From NCBI RefSeq assembly GCF_009915765.1, contig NZ_JAABLQ010000004.1, positions 203,847-267,846 on the forward strand: a DNA stretch of 64,000 nucleotides, given 5' to 3'. The notes beneath the pieces were generated by a model. It was not told the DNA's origin. It searched no databases and saw only the letters and a program-made list of their open reading frames with translations. The position numbers and the translations under genes were made by a program. This document shows, piece by piece, positions 43,630 through 52,415 of this stretch (its first letter is position 1; each line of letters starts with the position of its first letter). Source of the DNA: Pannonibacter sp. XCT-53 (lineage in GTDB: Bacteria; Pseudomonadota; Alphaproteobacteria; Rhizobiales; Stappiaceae).

Positions 43630-44421
43630 ATGTCTGAGTTTGCCCGATCGCGGTTGCGTCCTGCTCTCGGCATGGTCCTGTCGGGCCTGCGCCGGACCCT
43701 GGTGGCCGGGTTCGACGTGCTGCTGCCGCCCCGCTGCCCGGTCTGCGAGGCTGTCACGGCGGACAATGGCAGCCTGTGTCCGGAGTGCTGGACACGCATG
43801 CCCTTCATCTCGGCGCCCTGGTGCGCGCGGCTGGGCACGCCCCTGTCGCATGATCTGGGCGAGGGGGCGCTCAGTGCCCGGGCAATTGCCGAGCCGCCGC
43901 TGTTCGACCGGGCGCGGGCGGCAACACTCTATCAGGGGCCGGCGCGGGACCTGGTCCTGGCGCTGAAGTTCGGCGGGCGCCGCGATGTTGCAGGCGTCAT
44001 GGGCAGGCTCATGGCCGGCAATGGCCGCGAGATCCTGACGCCCGAGACGCTGCTGGTCCCCGTGCCGCTGCACCGGTTCCGTCTCTGGCAGCGCCGCTTC
44101 AACCAGGCCGCCCTGCTCGCCCGGGCGGTCGGGGCGGCGAGCGGGGTGCCCGTGGTGCTGGATGCGCTGGAGCGGCGGCGGCGGACGCGCCAGCAGGTCG
44201 GCCTGACCGCCCGCGAGCGCCATGCCAATGTCCGCGGAGCCTTTGCCGTCCCCGATGCCGCGCGGCCACGCCTCCTCGGCCGTCCGGTGGTGCTGGTGGA
44301 TGACGTGCTCACGACCGGTTCGACGCTGTCGGCCTGCACCCGCGTCCTGCGGCAGGCCGGTGCCAGCCGGGTCGACGTGCTGACCTTCGCCATTGCCGAT
44401 CCGGTAACCAATGAGCTCTAG
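43630..44421 (+). CDS. comF: ComF family phosphoribosyltransferase-like protein
   Basis: A 263-residue ComF protein. The N-terminal zinc-finger-like region has CPVCEAVTADNGSLCPECW, the middle LYQGPARDLVLALKFGGRRD, and the C-terminal PRPP motif VVLVDDVLTTGSTLSACTRV. In competent bacteria ComF is needed for DNA uptake. The ATG at 43630 has GGAG at ideal distance; an in-frame ATG at 43618 lies inside the repeat array. No other competence gene is nearby. Confidence 0.92.
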   Translation: MSEFARSRLRPALGMVLSGLRRTLVAGFDVLLPPRCPVCEAVTADNGSLCPECWTRMPFISAPWCARLGTPLSHDLGEGALSARAIAEPPLFDRARAATLYQGPARDLVLALKFGGRRDVAGVMGRLMAGNGREILTPETLLVPVPLHRFRLWQRRFNQAALLARAVGAASGVPVVLDALERRRRTRQQVGLTARERHANVRGAFAVPDAARPRLLGRPVVLVDDVLTTGSTLSACTRVLRQAGASRVDVLTFAIADPVTNEL

Positions 44422-44542
44422 GCTTTCCGGCATGAGGGCCGTGGAGCGGCCATCCGGAGCGCCTCTTGTGCCGCTAGCGGAAGGGGCAATATAAGCCGCT
44501 CAGGCAGGACCGCGCAGAGCGCGGCCGTTCAGGAGTTTCGAC

Positions 44543-44800
44543 GTGGTTGATGTGACCATCTATACCCGCCAGGGCTGCGGCTATTGCGTCGCGGCGAAAC
44601 GGCTTCTCGACAGCAAGGGCGTGCGCTACACCGAGCATGACGCCACGTTTCGTCCCGAGCTGCGCGCCGAGATGATCGGTCGCGCCAACGGGCGGACCAC
44701 CTTCCCGCAGATCTTCATCGACGCCATGCATGTCGGGGGCTGCGATGACCTGCACGAGCTGGACCGGTCCGGCAAGCTCGATCCGCTGCTGAACCGCTGA
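44543..44800 (+). CDS. grxC: Glutaredoxin 3
   Basis: An 85-residue dithiol glutaredoxin. The active site is CGYC in IYTRQGCGYCVAAKRLL, with the cis-Pro element TTFPQIFIDAMHVGGCDDL. It reduces disulfides with glutathione in the cytoplasm. The GTG at 44543 is preceded by AGGAG at good spacing. It begins the unit grxC, nitrilase and DUF1178, which recurs in alphaproteobacteria. Confidence 0.95.
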   Translation: MVDVTIYTRQGCGYCVAAKRLLDSKGVRYTEHDATFRPELRAEMIGRANGRTTFPQIFIDAMHVGGCDDLHELDRSGKLDPLLNR

Positions 44801-44809
44801 GGCCCTGCC

Positions 44810-45640
44810 ATGACCCGCTTTACCGCCGCCTGCGTGCAGATGCGCTCCTCCCGCTCCGTCGCCGACAACATCGCGCAGGCGGAGGCGCTGATCCGGCAGG
44901 CGGCTGCGGCCGGTGCGCATTACGTGCAGACGCCCGAGATGACCAACATCCTCGAGCGCAGCCGGGCCGACCTGATGGAAAAGATCACGCTCGAGGAGCA
45001 GGATCCGACCCTGTCCCGGTTCCGGGCACTGGCAGCCGAGCTGGGCATCCACCTGCATGCCGGGTCGCTGGCAATCCTCCTGCCGGACGGACAGGTCGCC
45101 AACCGCGCCTTCCTGATCCGGCCCGATGGCAGCATCCTTGCCCGCTACGACAAGATCCACATGTTCGACGTGGACCTCCCGAACGGGGAAAGCTGGCGCG
45201 AATCCGCCACCTACCGGCCCGGCGAGCAGAGCACGCTTGCCGCGCTCCCCTGGCTGACCATGGGCATGGCGGTTTGCTACGACCTGCGCTTTCCTGCCAT
45301 CTTCCGCAGCCAGGCCCGGGCCGGCGCCGCCATGCTGACGATGCCGGCTGCCTTCACGCGCCAGACAGGTCAGGCGCATTGGCACGTGCTGCAGCGCGCA
45401 CGGGCGATCGAGAACGGCGCCTTCGTCGTCTCGGCTGCCCAGGGCGGCACCCATGCGGACGGCCGCGAGACCTTCGGCCACAGCCTGATCGTCGGCCCCT
45501 GGGGAGACGTGATCGCCGAGCTTGACCACGACGAGCCCGGCGTCGTTCTGGCCGAGATTGATCCGGAGGAGTCGCTGAAGGCGCGCCAGCGCATTCCCGC
45601 CATCGCCAACGAGCGCAGCTTTGCGCTGTCCGGCCAGTGA
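44810..45640 (+). CDS. Carbon-nitrogen hydrolase family protein (Nit-like)
   Basis: A 276-residue nitrilase-superfamily amidase. The catalytic triad is in place: Glu in VQTPEMTNI, Lys in ARYDKIHMFDVDL and Cys in AVCYDLRFP. The sequence resembles Nit1/Nit2 enzymes, which hydrolyse deaminated glutathione or omega-amides. That fits cotranscription with a glutaredoxin gene 9 bases upstream, but the substrate is inferred. Confidence 0.9.
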   Translation: MTRFTAACVQMRSSRSVADNIAQAEALIRQAAAAGAHYVQTPEMTNILERSRADLMEKITLEEQDPTLSRFRALAAELGIHLHAGSLAILLPDGQVANRAFLIRPDGSILARYDKIHMFDVDLPNGESWRESATYRPGEQSTLAALPWLTMGMAVCYDLRFPAIFRSQARAGAAMLTMPAAFTRQTGQAHWHVLQRARAIENGAFVVSAAQGGTHADGRETFGHSLIVGPWGDVIAELDHDEPGVVLAEIDPEESLKARQRIPAIANERSFALSGQ

Positions 45641-45655
45641 AGGAGGATCCGGCGC

Positions 45656-46180
45656 GTGATCCGCTACTCTCTCCTGTGTGACAATGCCCACGGCTTCGAG
45701 GCCTGGTTCCGCAACTCCGGTGACTATGACGCGCAGAGCGCGCGCGGTCTGGTGTCTTGCCCGGTGTGCGGGTCGCCCGTGGTGACCAAGGCGCTGATGG
45801 CACCAGCGGTTGCTACCGCCGAGAAACGGGAGGAACGCCAGCAGGCGGCAGCGGCTGTCGCGGCCGGGCCGTCACCCGCCGCCGTGCCTGCGCCCGAGCC
45901 GGTCACGCCCGGGGTCGACGGCACGTCCAGCGCGGCCCTCATCCCCTCCGACGCGCGCTATGCCGAGCTGGTCGGCAAGCTTCGCGAACTGCGGGCGCAG
46001 ATGACGGCCAATGCGGATTATGTCGGGTCCTCGTTTGCCGAGGAAGCGCGCAAGATGCACTACGGCGAAACCGATCACCGCAACATCTATGGCGAGACCA
46101 ACGCCGATGACGCGCGCTCGCTGCTCGAGGAAGGCATCAGCATCCTGCCGCTGCCGGTGCTGCCCGACGACCGCAACTGA
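45656..46180 (+). CDS. DUF1178 family protein
   Basis: A 174-residue protein. The N-terminus IRYSLLCDNAHGFEAWFRNS and the zinc-ribbon-like SCPVCGSPVVTKALMAP, together with the C-terminal YVGSSFAEEARKMHYGE, define DUF1178. The middle is Ala/Pro-rich and probably flexible. Function unknown. The GTG at 45656 follows AAGGAGG; it is the third gene of the grxC unit. Confidence 0.92.
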   Translation: MIRYSLLCDNAHGFEAWFRNSGDYDAQSARGLVSCPVCGSPVVTKALMAPAVATAEKREERQQAAAAVAAGPSPAAVPAPEPVTPGVDGTSSAALIPSDARYAELVGKLRELRAQMTANADYVGSSFAEEARKMHYGETDHRNIYGETNADDARSLLEEGISILPLPVLPDDRN

Positions 46181-46262
46181 GGTCGGCGCGGCGGACCCAG
46201 CCACCGCGCGCCCTGCTGCTGCCCCTGTCGCGTCCGCCGTTCCAGTGCGGGGGGCTGTCGCC

Positions 46263-46322
46263 CCACAACACGTCTCACAACAGGTCCCACAACACGGCCG
46301 GCGACACGTCCGCCAAAACGTC
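46263..46322. repeat. Degenerate tandem array, 5 x 12 bp
   Basis: Five units related to CCACAACACGTC run from 46263 to 46322, in the spacer between convergent DUF1178 and phasin-like genes. The last two units have diverged (CGGCGACACGTC, CGCCAAAACGTC). Confidence 0.65.
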
Positions 46323-46402
46323 CACTAGCCGCCTGACGGCGTCCCGATCTGTCCGTCAGGCATGAGGCGTCAGGCTTCAGGGTCCGGCCGGCGGGCTGTC
46401 CG

Positions 46403-47092
46403 TCAGGCCGCGCCGGCCGGTTTGGCGGGGGCCTTGCGCGGGGCCGCAGGGCCGCTGCCCTTGCGCACCGGTGCCTTGCGGGCGGGTGTCGCGGCCATGG
46501 CCGGGGCCGACGCGTCGGCCGGCGTCACGGCCTCCGTGCGGAGCGGAGCGTTCCCCTCGGCGTCCGTGGTGCGATGCGCGGCAGTCTCCGCCGGGGCGGA
46601 GGGCGCGGCCAGCGCCACTTCCTCTTCCGCGGCGTGTTCGATCTCGACCACCGCCTCGACCGCCGTTTCGGTCAGGGCCTCGGCGCAGGCCGCGCCCTCG
46701 GAGACGCTGTCCTTCCAGAGTTCGAGCGAGCGCTGGGCCTGGCTCTCATAGTCCTGCCACAGGGTCCGCAGGAAGGACTGCATGGTGCGCATCGCCTCGT
46801 CGGGCAGACGGCAGGCCGTGAGGCTGCGGACATAGTCGAGGTCGGCATTGAGGCGGTGGGTGACGAAGTCCATGTGGCTGGTCATCGCCTTTTCGGCGTT
46901 GGTCACCATCCGGCGGCGCACGTCTTCCATGCAGCGGAAGGTCCGGTCCTCGATCCGGTCGCTGCGCTCGGCCCAGCTCCAGTTGCGCGGCAGGCCGCCG
47001 AGCCCCGCCGGGAGCCAGGACTGGGGCAGGAGCGCATCCATGCCGGAGAGAAACGCCGTGTCCCTGGTCTGCTTGCTGTCCTCATGTGTCAT
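46403..47092 (-). CDS. Phasin-like PHA granule protein
   Basis: A 229-residue protein. The central helical region (about 40-135) includes AEKAMTSHMDFVTHRLNADL and LWQDYESQAQRSLELW, the amphipathic pattern of phasin domains. The C-terminal 90 residues are Ala/Pro/Lys-rich (PARKAPVRKGSGPAAPRKAP), like the DNA-binding tails of PhaF/PhaM-type phasins. It is divergent from the PHA synthase gene, which strongly supports a role at storage granules. The long Ala/Glu section before the tail is low-complexity. Confidence 0.78.
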   Translation of the reverse strand: MTHEDSKQTRDTAFLSGMDALLPQSWLPAGLGGLPRNWSWAERSDRIEDRTFRCMEDVRRRMVTNAEKAMTSHMDFVTHRLNADLDYVRSLTACRLPDEAMRTMQSFLRTLWQDYESQAQRSLELWKDSVSEGAACAEALTETAVEAVVEIEHAAEEEVALAAPSAPAETAAHRTTDAEGNAPLRTEAVTPADASAPAMAATPARKAPVRKGSGPAAPRKAPAKPAGAA

Positions 47093-47321
47093 GCCTGCCT
47101 CCCGTCGCTCGGTTTCAGGGTCCGGACGCCTGCTCCGTCCCCGGCGGATTGCTGCAGCGCGTCGATACACGCCCAAGGCGTCACTTTGATGATAAGGATG
47201 TCAGGCCTCCAGTCTAACGTGCCCTTCGTGTCCCCGGTTTGATCTGGCTCATGGCGCGCGGTTTTGCGGTGCGAAAAACTGGCGCCCACGCGTGTCCTGG
47301 TGGGGCAGAAGGAGACAGCCG

Positions 47322-49298
47322 ATGTCACAGCAGACCGGATCACTGCCAGCGCCAGCGGCCCCCAGTCCGCTTTCCTCCACGTCCCACTTGTCCGGTCCGC
47401 ACGCGTCCGGTGCAGGTCCCGCCGCGCCGGGGCCCGATCCGGACGGGCGCCCGGTCTCACGCCGTCCGGCAGGCCTTGCGCCCGGGACGTCATGGTTGTC
47501 TGGGATCTCTGGGTTCTCTGGGCTGTCGGGACTGTCCGCCTTGCCTGGCCTGCCGGTCGGGGAGGGACCGCTGGAGAGCGGCACTGCGGAGCTCCTGGAC
47601 CGCGCCACACGCGCCTGTCTTGCCCGGGTTACCGGCGGCGTCTCGCCCGGTGCCCTCGCCGAGGCCTATGCCGACTGGCTGATGCATCTTGCCGTCTTGC
47701 CGGGCAAGCAGGCCCTCCTTGCGGAACAGGCCGTCCGGACGACGCAGCGGCTGCTCCGGTTTGCAGCAGAGTGTGCCGCCAACGGCGGCACCGCCGCCGC
47801 CTGCATCGAGCCCTCGCCCCAGGACAGGCGCTTCCGCGGCGCGGACTGGGCCACCTGGCCGTTCAATCTCTATGCGCAGTCGTTCCTTCTCACCCAGCAG
47901 TGGTGGTCCAACGCCATGACCGGCGTGCGGGGTGTGTCCCCCCATCACGAGCGGATCGTGGACTTCGTCACCCGGCAGATGCTTGATCTGGTGGCCCCGT
48001 CCAACTTTCCGGCCACCAATCCGGACGTGCTGCGCCGGACGCTGGACGAGGGCGGCATGAACCTGGTCCGCGGCGCCCGCCATGCCCTGGAGGATCTCGA
48101 GCGCCTCGGCACCCGCCGTCCGCCGGCCGGCAGCGAGGCCTTCCGCCCCGGCGAGACGCTGGCCATCACGCCGGGCAAGGTCGTCTACCGCAATCACCTG
48201 ATCGAGCTGATCCAGTACGCCCCCGCGACGCCGGCGGTGAAGGCCGAGCCGGTGCTGGTCGTCCCGGCGTGGATCATGAAATACTACATCCTCGACCTGT
48301 CGCCGGAGAACTCGCTGGTTCGCCATCTGGTCAGCCAGGGTTTCACGGTGTTCATGATCTCCTGGCGCAATCCGGGTCCGGAGGACCGGGATCTGGGCAT
48401 GGATGACTACCGTCGGCTGGGCGTCGAGGCGGCCGTGGCGGCGGTGCGGACCATTACCGGTGCGCCGCGGCTGCATGCGGCCGGCTATTGTCTCGGCGGC
48501 ACCCTGCTGTCGATCACGGCGGCCGGCCTGTTCCATCGCGGCGACGAGAGCATCGCCAGCCTGTCGCTGTTTGCAGCCCAGACCGACTTCACCGAGGCGG
48601 GCGAGCTGACGCTCTTCATCGACGAGAGCGAGGTGTCCTTTCTCGAGGACCTGATGTGGGAACAGGGCTATCTCGACACGGCGCAGATGTCGGGTGCCTT
48701 CCAGCTGCTGCGGTCCCGCGATCTCATCTGGTCGCGTCTGGTGCATGAATACCTGATGGGCGAGCGTGCCCCGATCTTCGACCTGCTCGCCTGGAACGCC
48801 GATGGCACGCGGATGCCCTTCCGGATGCACTCGGAATACCTGCGCCAGCTGTTCCTGCACAATGACTTTGCCGAGGGGCGCTACCGGGTGGAGGGGCAGG
48901 CCGTGTCCGTCGAGGACATCCGGGCGCCGATCTTTGCCGTCGGCACGGACCAGGACCATGTCGCGCCCTGGCGCTCGGTCTTCAAGATCCGCCATCTGGC
49001 TGACAGCGAGGTGACCTTCGTGCTCACCGTCGGTGGCCACAATGCCGGCATCGTCAGCGAGCCCGGGCACAGGAACCGGAGCTACCGCATCCTGACAACG
49101 CCCCAGCACGCGCTGCATCTCGATCCGGACGGCTGGCTGGCGGCCTCGGAGCAGCGCGAGGGCTCCTGGTGGGAGGCATGGGCCGACTGGCTCGCGGCCC
49201 GCGCGGGTGCCAAGGTCGCGCCGCCACCGATGGGCCGGCCCGAGGCCGGGCTGGTGCCGCTCGGGCCGGCGCCGGGCACCTATGTGCTGATGCCCTGA
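47322..49298 (+). CDS. phaC: Poly-beta-hydroxyalkanoate synthase (class I)
   Basis: A 658-residue PHA synthase that polymerises (R)-3-hydroxyacyl-CoA. The lipase-like box is GYCLGG with Cys390; Asp545 in GTDQDHVAPW and His573 in VGGHNAGIVS complete the triad. The first 75 residues are a Ser/Pro/Gly/Leu-rich extension with a short internal repeat (SGISGFSGLSGLS), unlike most PhaC proteins. An AAGGAGA site supports the ATG at 47322. The divergent phasin-like gene is its likely partner. Confidence 0.95.
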   Translation: MSQQTGSLPAPAAPSPLSSTSHLSGPHASGAGPAAPGPDPDGRPVSRRPAGLAPGTSWLSGISGFSGLSGLSALPGLPVGEGPLESGTAELLDRATRACLARVTGGVSPGALAEAYADWLMHLAVLPGKQALLAEQAVRTTQRLLRFAAECAANGGTAAACIEPSPQDRRFRGADWATWPFNLYAQSFLLTQQWWSNAMTGVRGVSPHHERIVDFVTRQMLDLVAPSNFPATNPDVLRRTLDEGGMNLVRGARHALEDLERLGTRRPPAGSEAFRPGETLAITPGKVVYRNHLIELIQYAPATPAVKAEPVLVVPAWIMKYYILDLSPENSLVRHLVSQGFTVFMISWRNPGPEDRDLGMDDYRRLGVEAAVAAVRTITGAPRLHAAGYCLGGTLLSITAAGLFHRGDESIASLSLFAAQTDFTEAGELTLFIDESEVSFLEDLMWEQGYLDTAQMSGAFQLLRSRDLIWSRLVHEYLMGERAPIFDLLAWNADGTRMPFRMHSEYLRQLFLHNDFAEGRYRVEGQAVSVEDIRAPIFAVGTDQDHVAPWRSVFKIRHLADSEVTFVLTVGGHNAGIVSEPGHRNRSYRILTTPQHALHLDPDGWLAASEQREGSWWEAWADWLAARAGAKVAPPPMGRPEAGLVPLGPAPGTYVLMP

Positions 49299-49324
49299 TC
49301 CTGCGCCACGTCCTGTTTGCGTCC

Positions 49325-49372
49325 GGGCTTCGGTCTGGGCTTCGGTCTGGGCTTCCACCCGGGCATCGGCCT
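49325..49372. repeat. Tandem array, 4 x 12 bp
   Basis: Two exact GGGCTTCGGTCT units are followed by GGGCTTCCACCC and GGGCATCGGCCT, ending 18 bases before the stop of the convergent hydrolase gene. It lies downstream of the PHA synthase. Confidence 0.7.
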
Positions 49373-49389
49373 CTGCCGATCCGCGCCTG

Positions 49390-50079
49390 TCAGGCCTTCG
49401 CCCAGGCCTGCAGCTCGGCGGTGACCGCGCCGGGTGCCTCGAGCGTGGACAGGTGGCCGCAGCCGGGGATCACGGCGAGCCGGCTGCCGGAGATCGCCGC
49501 ATGCATCTCCCGGGCAACCTGCGGCGGCGTCAGCGTGTCGCCGTCTCCCACCAGCACCAGTGTCGGCACGGCGATGGCGGCCAGCGAGGGGCGGGAATCG
49601 ATCCGGCCCATGATGGCGCGCTGCTGCCGCACGAAGGCCTCCGCGCCGGTCTCCTGCGCCATCTCCACAACGGTCGCCTTCAGCGTCTCGTCATCCACCC
49701 GGCTGGCGTCGACAAGGCCGGGATAGAGCAGATGCGGCACCTTGCCGAACTTGCCCGTCTCGGCCAGCTCGATCAGCACGCGGCGGCGTTCGCCCTGTTC
49801 CGGCGCATCAGGCTTCGGGCTTGTGTCCAGCAGCGCCAGCCGGCTGACCCGCTCCGGCGCGGCGCGCAGGATTTCCAGCGCGATGTAGCCGCCCATGGAC
49901 AGGCCGGCGAGGGCGAAACGCTCCGGCGCCACCGCCAGGATGTCGGCGGCGATGGCCGCAATGCTGTCGTGCCGGCGGTGGTCGGCGACCAGCACCGGCC
50001 GGTCCGCCAGCGCCACGATCTGCGGCGCGTAGAGTGTCTCGGTGCAGAGCAGACCGGGAATGAGGACAATCGGTTCCAT
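49390..50079 (-). CDS. Alpha/beta hydrolase
   Basis: A 229-residue hydrolase with the oxyanion element LIPGLLCTETLY, nucleophile elbow LAGLSMGGYIA, acid in LVGDGDTLTP and His in PGCGHLSTLE. It is similar to small carboxylesterases and depolymerase-type enzymes. It begins 15 bases after the ubiG stop, so it is probably cotranscribed with ubiG. A link with PHA breakdown is possible because phaC is adjacent, but not shown. Confidence 0.85.
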   Translation of the reverse strand: MEPIVLIPGLLCTETLYAPQIVALADRPVLVADHRRHDSIAAIAADILAVAPERFALAGLSMGGYIALEILRAAPERVSRLALLDTSPKPDAPEQGERRRVLIELAETGKFGKVPHLLYPGLVDASRVDDETLKATVVEMAQETGAEAFVRQQRAIMGRIDSRPSLAAIAVPTLVLVGDGDTLTPPQVAREMHAAISGSRLAVIPGCGHLSTLEAPGAVTAELQAWAKA

Positions 50080-50093
50080 CTCGCGCCGTCCCG

Positions 50094-50864
50094 TCAGCGA
50101 CCGGCCGTGCCGGGGCGGCCGGCCAGCAGCATGTAGTTGACGTCCATGTCGCGCGACCTGTTCCAGGTGTCGGTGAGCGGATTGTAGGTCACGCCGTTGC
50201 GGTCGAGGATCTCCAGTCCCGCCGTCGCCAGCGGGCCCTCGATCTCGGCCGGGCGCACCAGCTTGTCATAGGAATGGGTTCCCTTCGGCAGCCAGCGCAG
50301 CACGTATTCCGCCCCGACGATCGCCAGCGCATAGGCTTTCAGCGTACGGTTGATGGTGGCCACGAACATCAGCCCGCCCGGCCGCACCATGCGCGACACT
50401 TCGCCCAGGAACAGCGGCACGTCGGCCACGTGCTCCACCACTTCCATGTTGAGCACCACGTCGAAGGTCTCGCCGGCCGCTGCCAACTCCTCTGCCGTCG
50501 CAGCGCGGTAATCGATGTTCAGGCCGGACTGGGCAGCGTGCAGCTTCGCCACCTCGATGTTGACGGCAGAGGGGTCGGCGCCCGTCACCTCGGCGCCGAG
50601 CCGGGCCATCGGTTCGCTCAGGAGACCGCCGCCGCAGCCGATGTCGAGGAAGCGCAGGCCCTTGAAGGCGTCGCTGGCGCGCGGATCACGGCCGAAGCGG
50701 GCGCAGACCTGCTCCTTGATGTAGGCAAGGCGCACCGGGTTGAACTTGTGCAGCGGCCGGAACTTGCCGGCCGGGTTCCACCATTCCGCCGCCATCGCGG
50801 AAAACCGGGCCACCTCGCGCTCGTCAACGGTGCCCGCACTGGTGGGGCTGGCATTGGGGCTCAT
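50094..50864 (-). CDS. ubiG: Ubiquinone biosynthesis O-methyltransferase
   Basis: A 256-residue SAM methyltransferase that makes two O-methylations in ubiquinone synthesis. Motif I is FLDIGCGGGLLSEPMARLG; EVVEHVADVPLF and PGGLMFVATINRTLKAY are characteristic. The start region AAEWWNPAGKFRPLHKFNPVR is typical. It ends 15 bases before the hydrolase gene downstream and is divergent from lysC. Confidence 0.96.
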   Translation of the reverse strand: MSPNASPTSAGTVDEREVARFSAMAAEWWNPAGKFRPLHKFNPVRLAYIKEQVCARFGRDPRASDAFKGLRFLDIGCGGGLLSEPMARLGAEVTGADPSAVNIEVAKLHAAQSGLNIDYRAATAEELAAAGETFDVVLNMEVVEHVADVPLFLGEVSRMVRPGGLMFVATINRTLKAYALAIVGAEYVLRWLPKGTHSYDKLVRPAEIEGPLATAGLEILDRNGVTYNPLTDTWNRSRDMDVNYMLLAGRPGTAGR

Positions 50865-51091
50865 GGCTGGTCCTTTCCTCGGTCATGTCCTGCGGCAAGC
50901 CGTGAACCGGCTTCCTGTCTTGCGTGGTGTCTTACGCGGGGCTTGCGCCGTGCGGATGACCTTCTCGCTCGCGGGCACTTTGTCAAGGCGCGGTGTTGCA
51001 GCAGGGGCCGTGTGGCTGTATGGATTTCGCCCGATCCGCCGGGCGCGGTTGCCGCGCCCACAGGCCCTCGCGAGTGAAGACCAGGACCCAG

Positions 51092-52342
51092 ATGGCCCGA
51101 CTGGTTATGAAGTTCGGCGGCACGTCCGTCGCCAATATCGAACGTATCCGCAACGTGGCCCGTCACGTGAAGCGCGAAGTCGATGCCGGCCACGAGGTGG
51201 CTGTCGTCGTCTCCGCCATGTCGGGCGCCACCAACCAGCTCGTGGCCTGGTGCCGGGAAGCTGCCCCGCTGCATGACGCGCGCGAATATGACGCGGTCGT
51301 CGCCTCCGGCGAACAGGTGACTTCGGGCCTCCTCGCCATCGTGCTGCAGGAGATGGGCATCAACGCCCGGTCCTGGCAGGGCTGGCAGATCCCGATCCGC
51401 ACCGACGGCTCGCATGGCGCGGCCCGCATCGCCGACATCGACGGGTCCTTCCTGATCGAGCGGCTGAAGCAGGGCCAGGTCGCCGTGATCGCCGGCTTCC
51501 AGGGCATTGCCCCCGACAACCGCATCTCGACCCTTGGCCGTGGCGGCTCCGACACCAGCGCCGTGGCGGTTGCGGCCGCCATCCAGGCGGATCGCTGCGA
51601 CATCTACACCGATGTCGACGGCGTCTACACGACCGATCCGCGCATTGTCCCGAAGGCCCGCCGTCTCGACCGCGTTGCCTTCGAGGAAATGCTCGAGATG
51701 GCCTCGCTCGGTGCCAAGGTGCTGCAGGTCCGCTCGGTCGAGATGGCCATGGTGCATGGCGTTCGCACCTTCGTGCGCTCCAGCTTCGATGATCCCGATG
51801 CCCCGCAGACGGGCAAGGATGGTCTGCCCCCCGGAACCCTTATCTGCGACGAGGATGAGCTCGTGGAACAGCAAGTCGTGACCGGCATCGCCTTTGCCAA
51901 GGATGAAGCCCAGATTTCCATCCGCAACGTGCCGGACAAGCCGGGTGTTGCGGGCGCCGTGTTCGGCCCCCTGGCGGATGCCAACATCAACGTGGACATG
52001 ATCGTCCAGAACATCTCGCCGGACGGCAAGACCACCGACATCACCTTCACCGTGCCCGAATCGGAATACGAGCGCGCGCTGAAGGTGCTTGAGGACAAGC
52101 GCACCGAGCTGGCCTATGCCGGCATCGAGGGTGCCCGTGATGTGGTGAAGGTGTCGGTCATCGGCATCGGCATGCGCTCGCACGCCGGCGTTGCAGCCCA
52201 GTGTTTCCGCGGCCTGGCCGAGAAGGGCATCAACATCCGCGCCATCACCACCTCCGAGATCAAGATCTCGGTGCTGATCGATTCCGCCTACACGGAACTT
52301 GCGGTGCGGACTCTCCATTCGCTATACGGATTGGACGGATAA
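51092..52342 (+). CDS. lysC: Aspartate kinase
   Basis: A 416-residue aspartokinase, first step of lysine, threonine and methionine synthesis. The N-terminal KFGGTSVANIERI and VSAMSGATNQLV, the catalytic TLGRGGSDTSAVAVA and two C-terminal ACT domains (about 270-410) are present. The regulatory region may also carry an internal start for a beta subunit, as in other alpha2beta2 enzymes, but I see no decisive evidence. The ATG at 51092 is a good start. It is followed by ptsP. Confidence 0.97.
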   Translation: MARLVMKFGGTSVANIERIRNVARHVKREVDAGHEVAVVVSAMSGATNQLVAWCREAAPLHDAREYDAVVASGEQVTSGLLAIVLQEMGINARSWQGWQIPIRTDGSHGAARIADIDGSFLIERLKQGQVAVIAGFQGIAPDNRISTLGRGGSDTSAVAVAAAIQADRCDIYTDVDGVYTTDPRIVPKARRLDRVAFEEMLEMASLGAKVLQVRSVEMAMVHGVRTFVRSSFDDPDAPQTGKDGLPPGTLICDEDELVEQQVVTGIAFAKDEAQISIRNVPDKPGVAGAVFGPLADANINVDMIVQNISPDGKTTDITFTVPESEYERALKVLEDKRTELAYAGIEGARDVVKVSVIGIGMRSHAGVAAQCFRGLAEKGINIRAITTSEIKISVLIDSAYTELAVRTLHSLYGLDG

Positions 52343-52415
52343 GTCTCACCGTGGGGAATGCGCTGGCGGGGATGCCCGCCGGCTGCCCGCCCCGCCGACA
52401 GGAACGGAGCTGACG

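Noticed and set aside
43071..43838. Minus-strand frames with PSGPGSIRA-like repeats
   Set aside because: They read the 16-bp and 27-bp arrays and overlap comF and the methyltransferase; composition is not protein-like.
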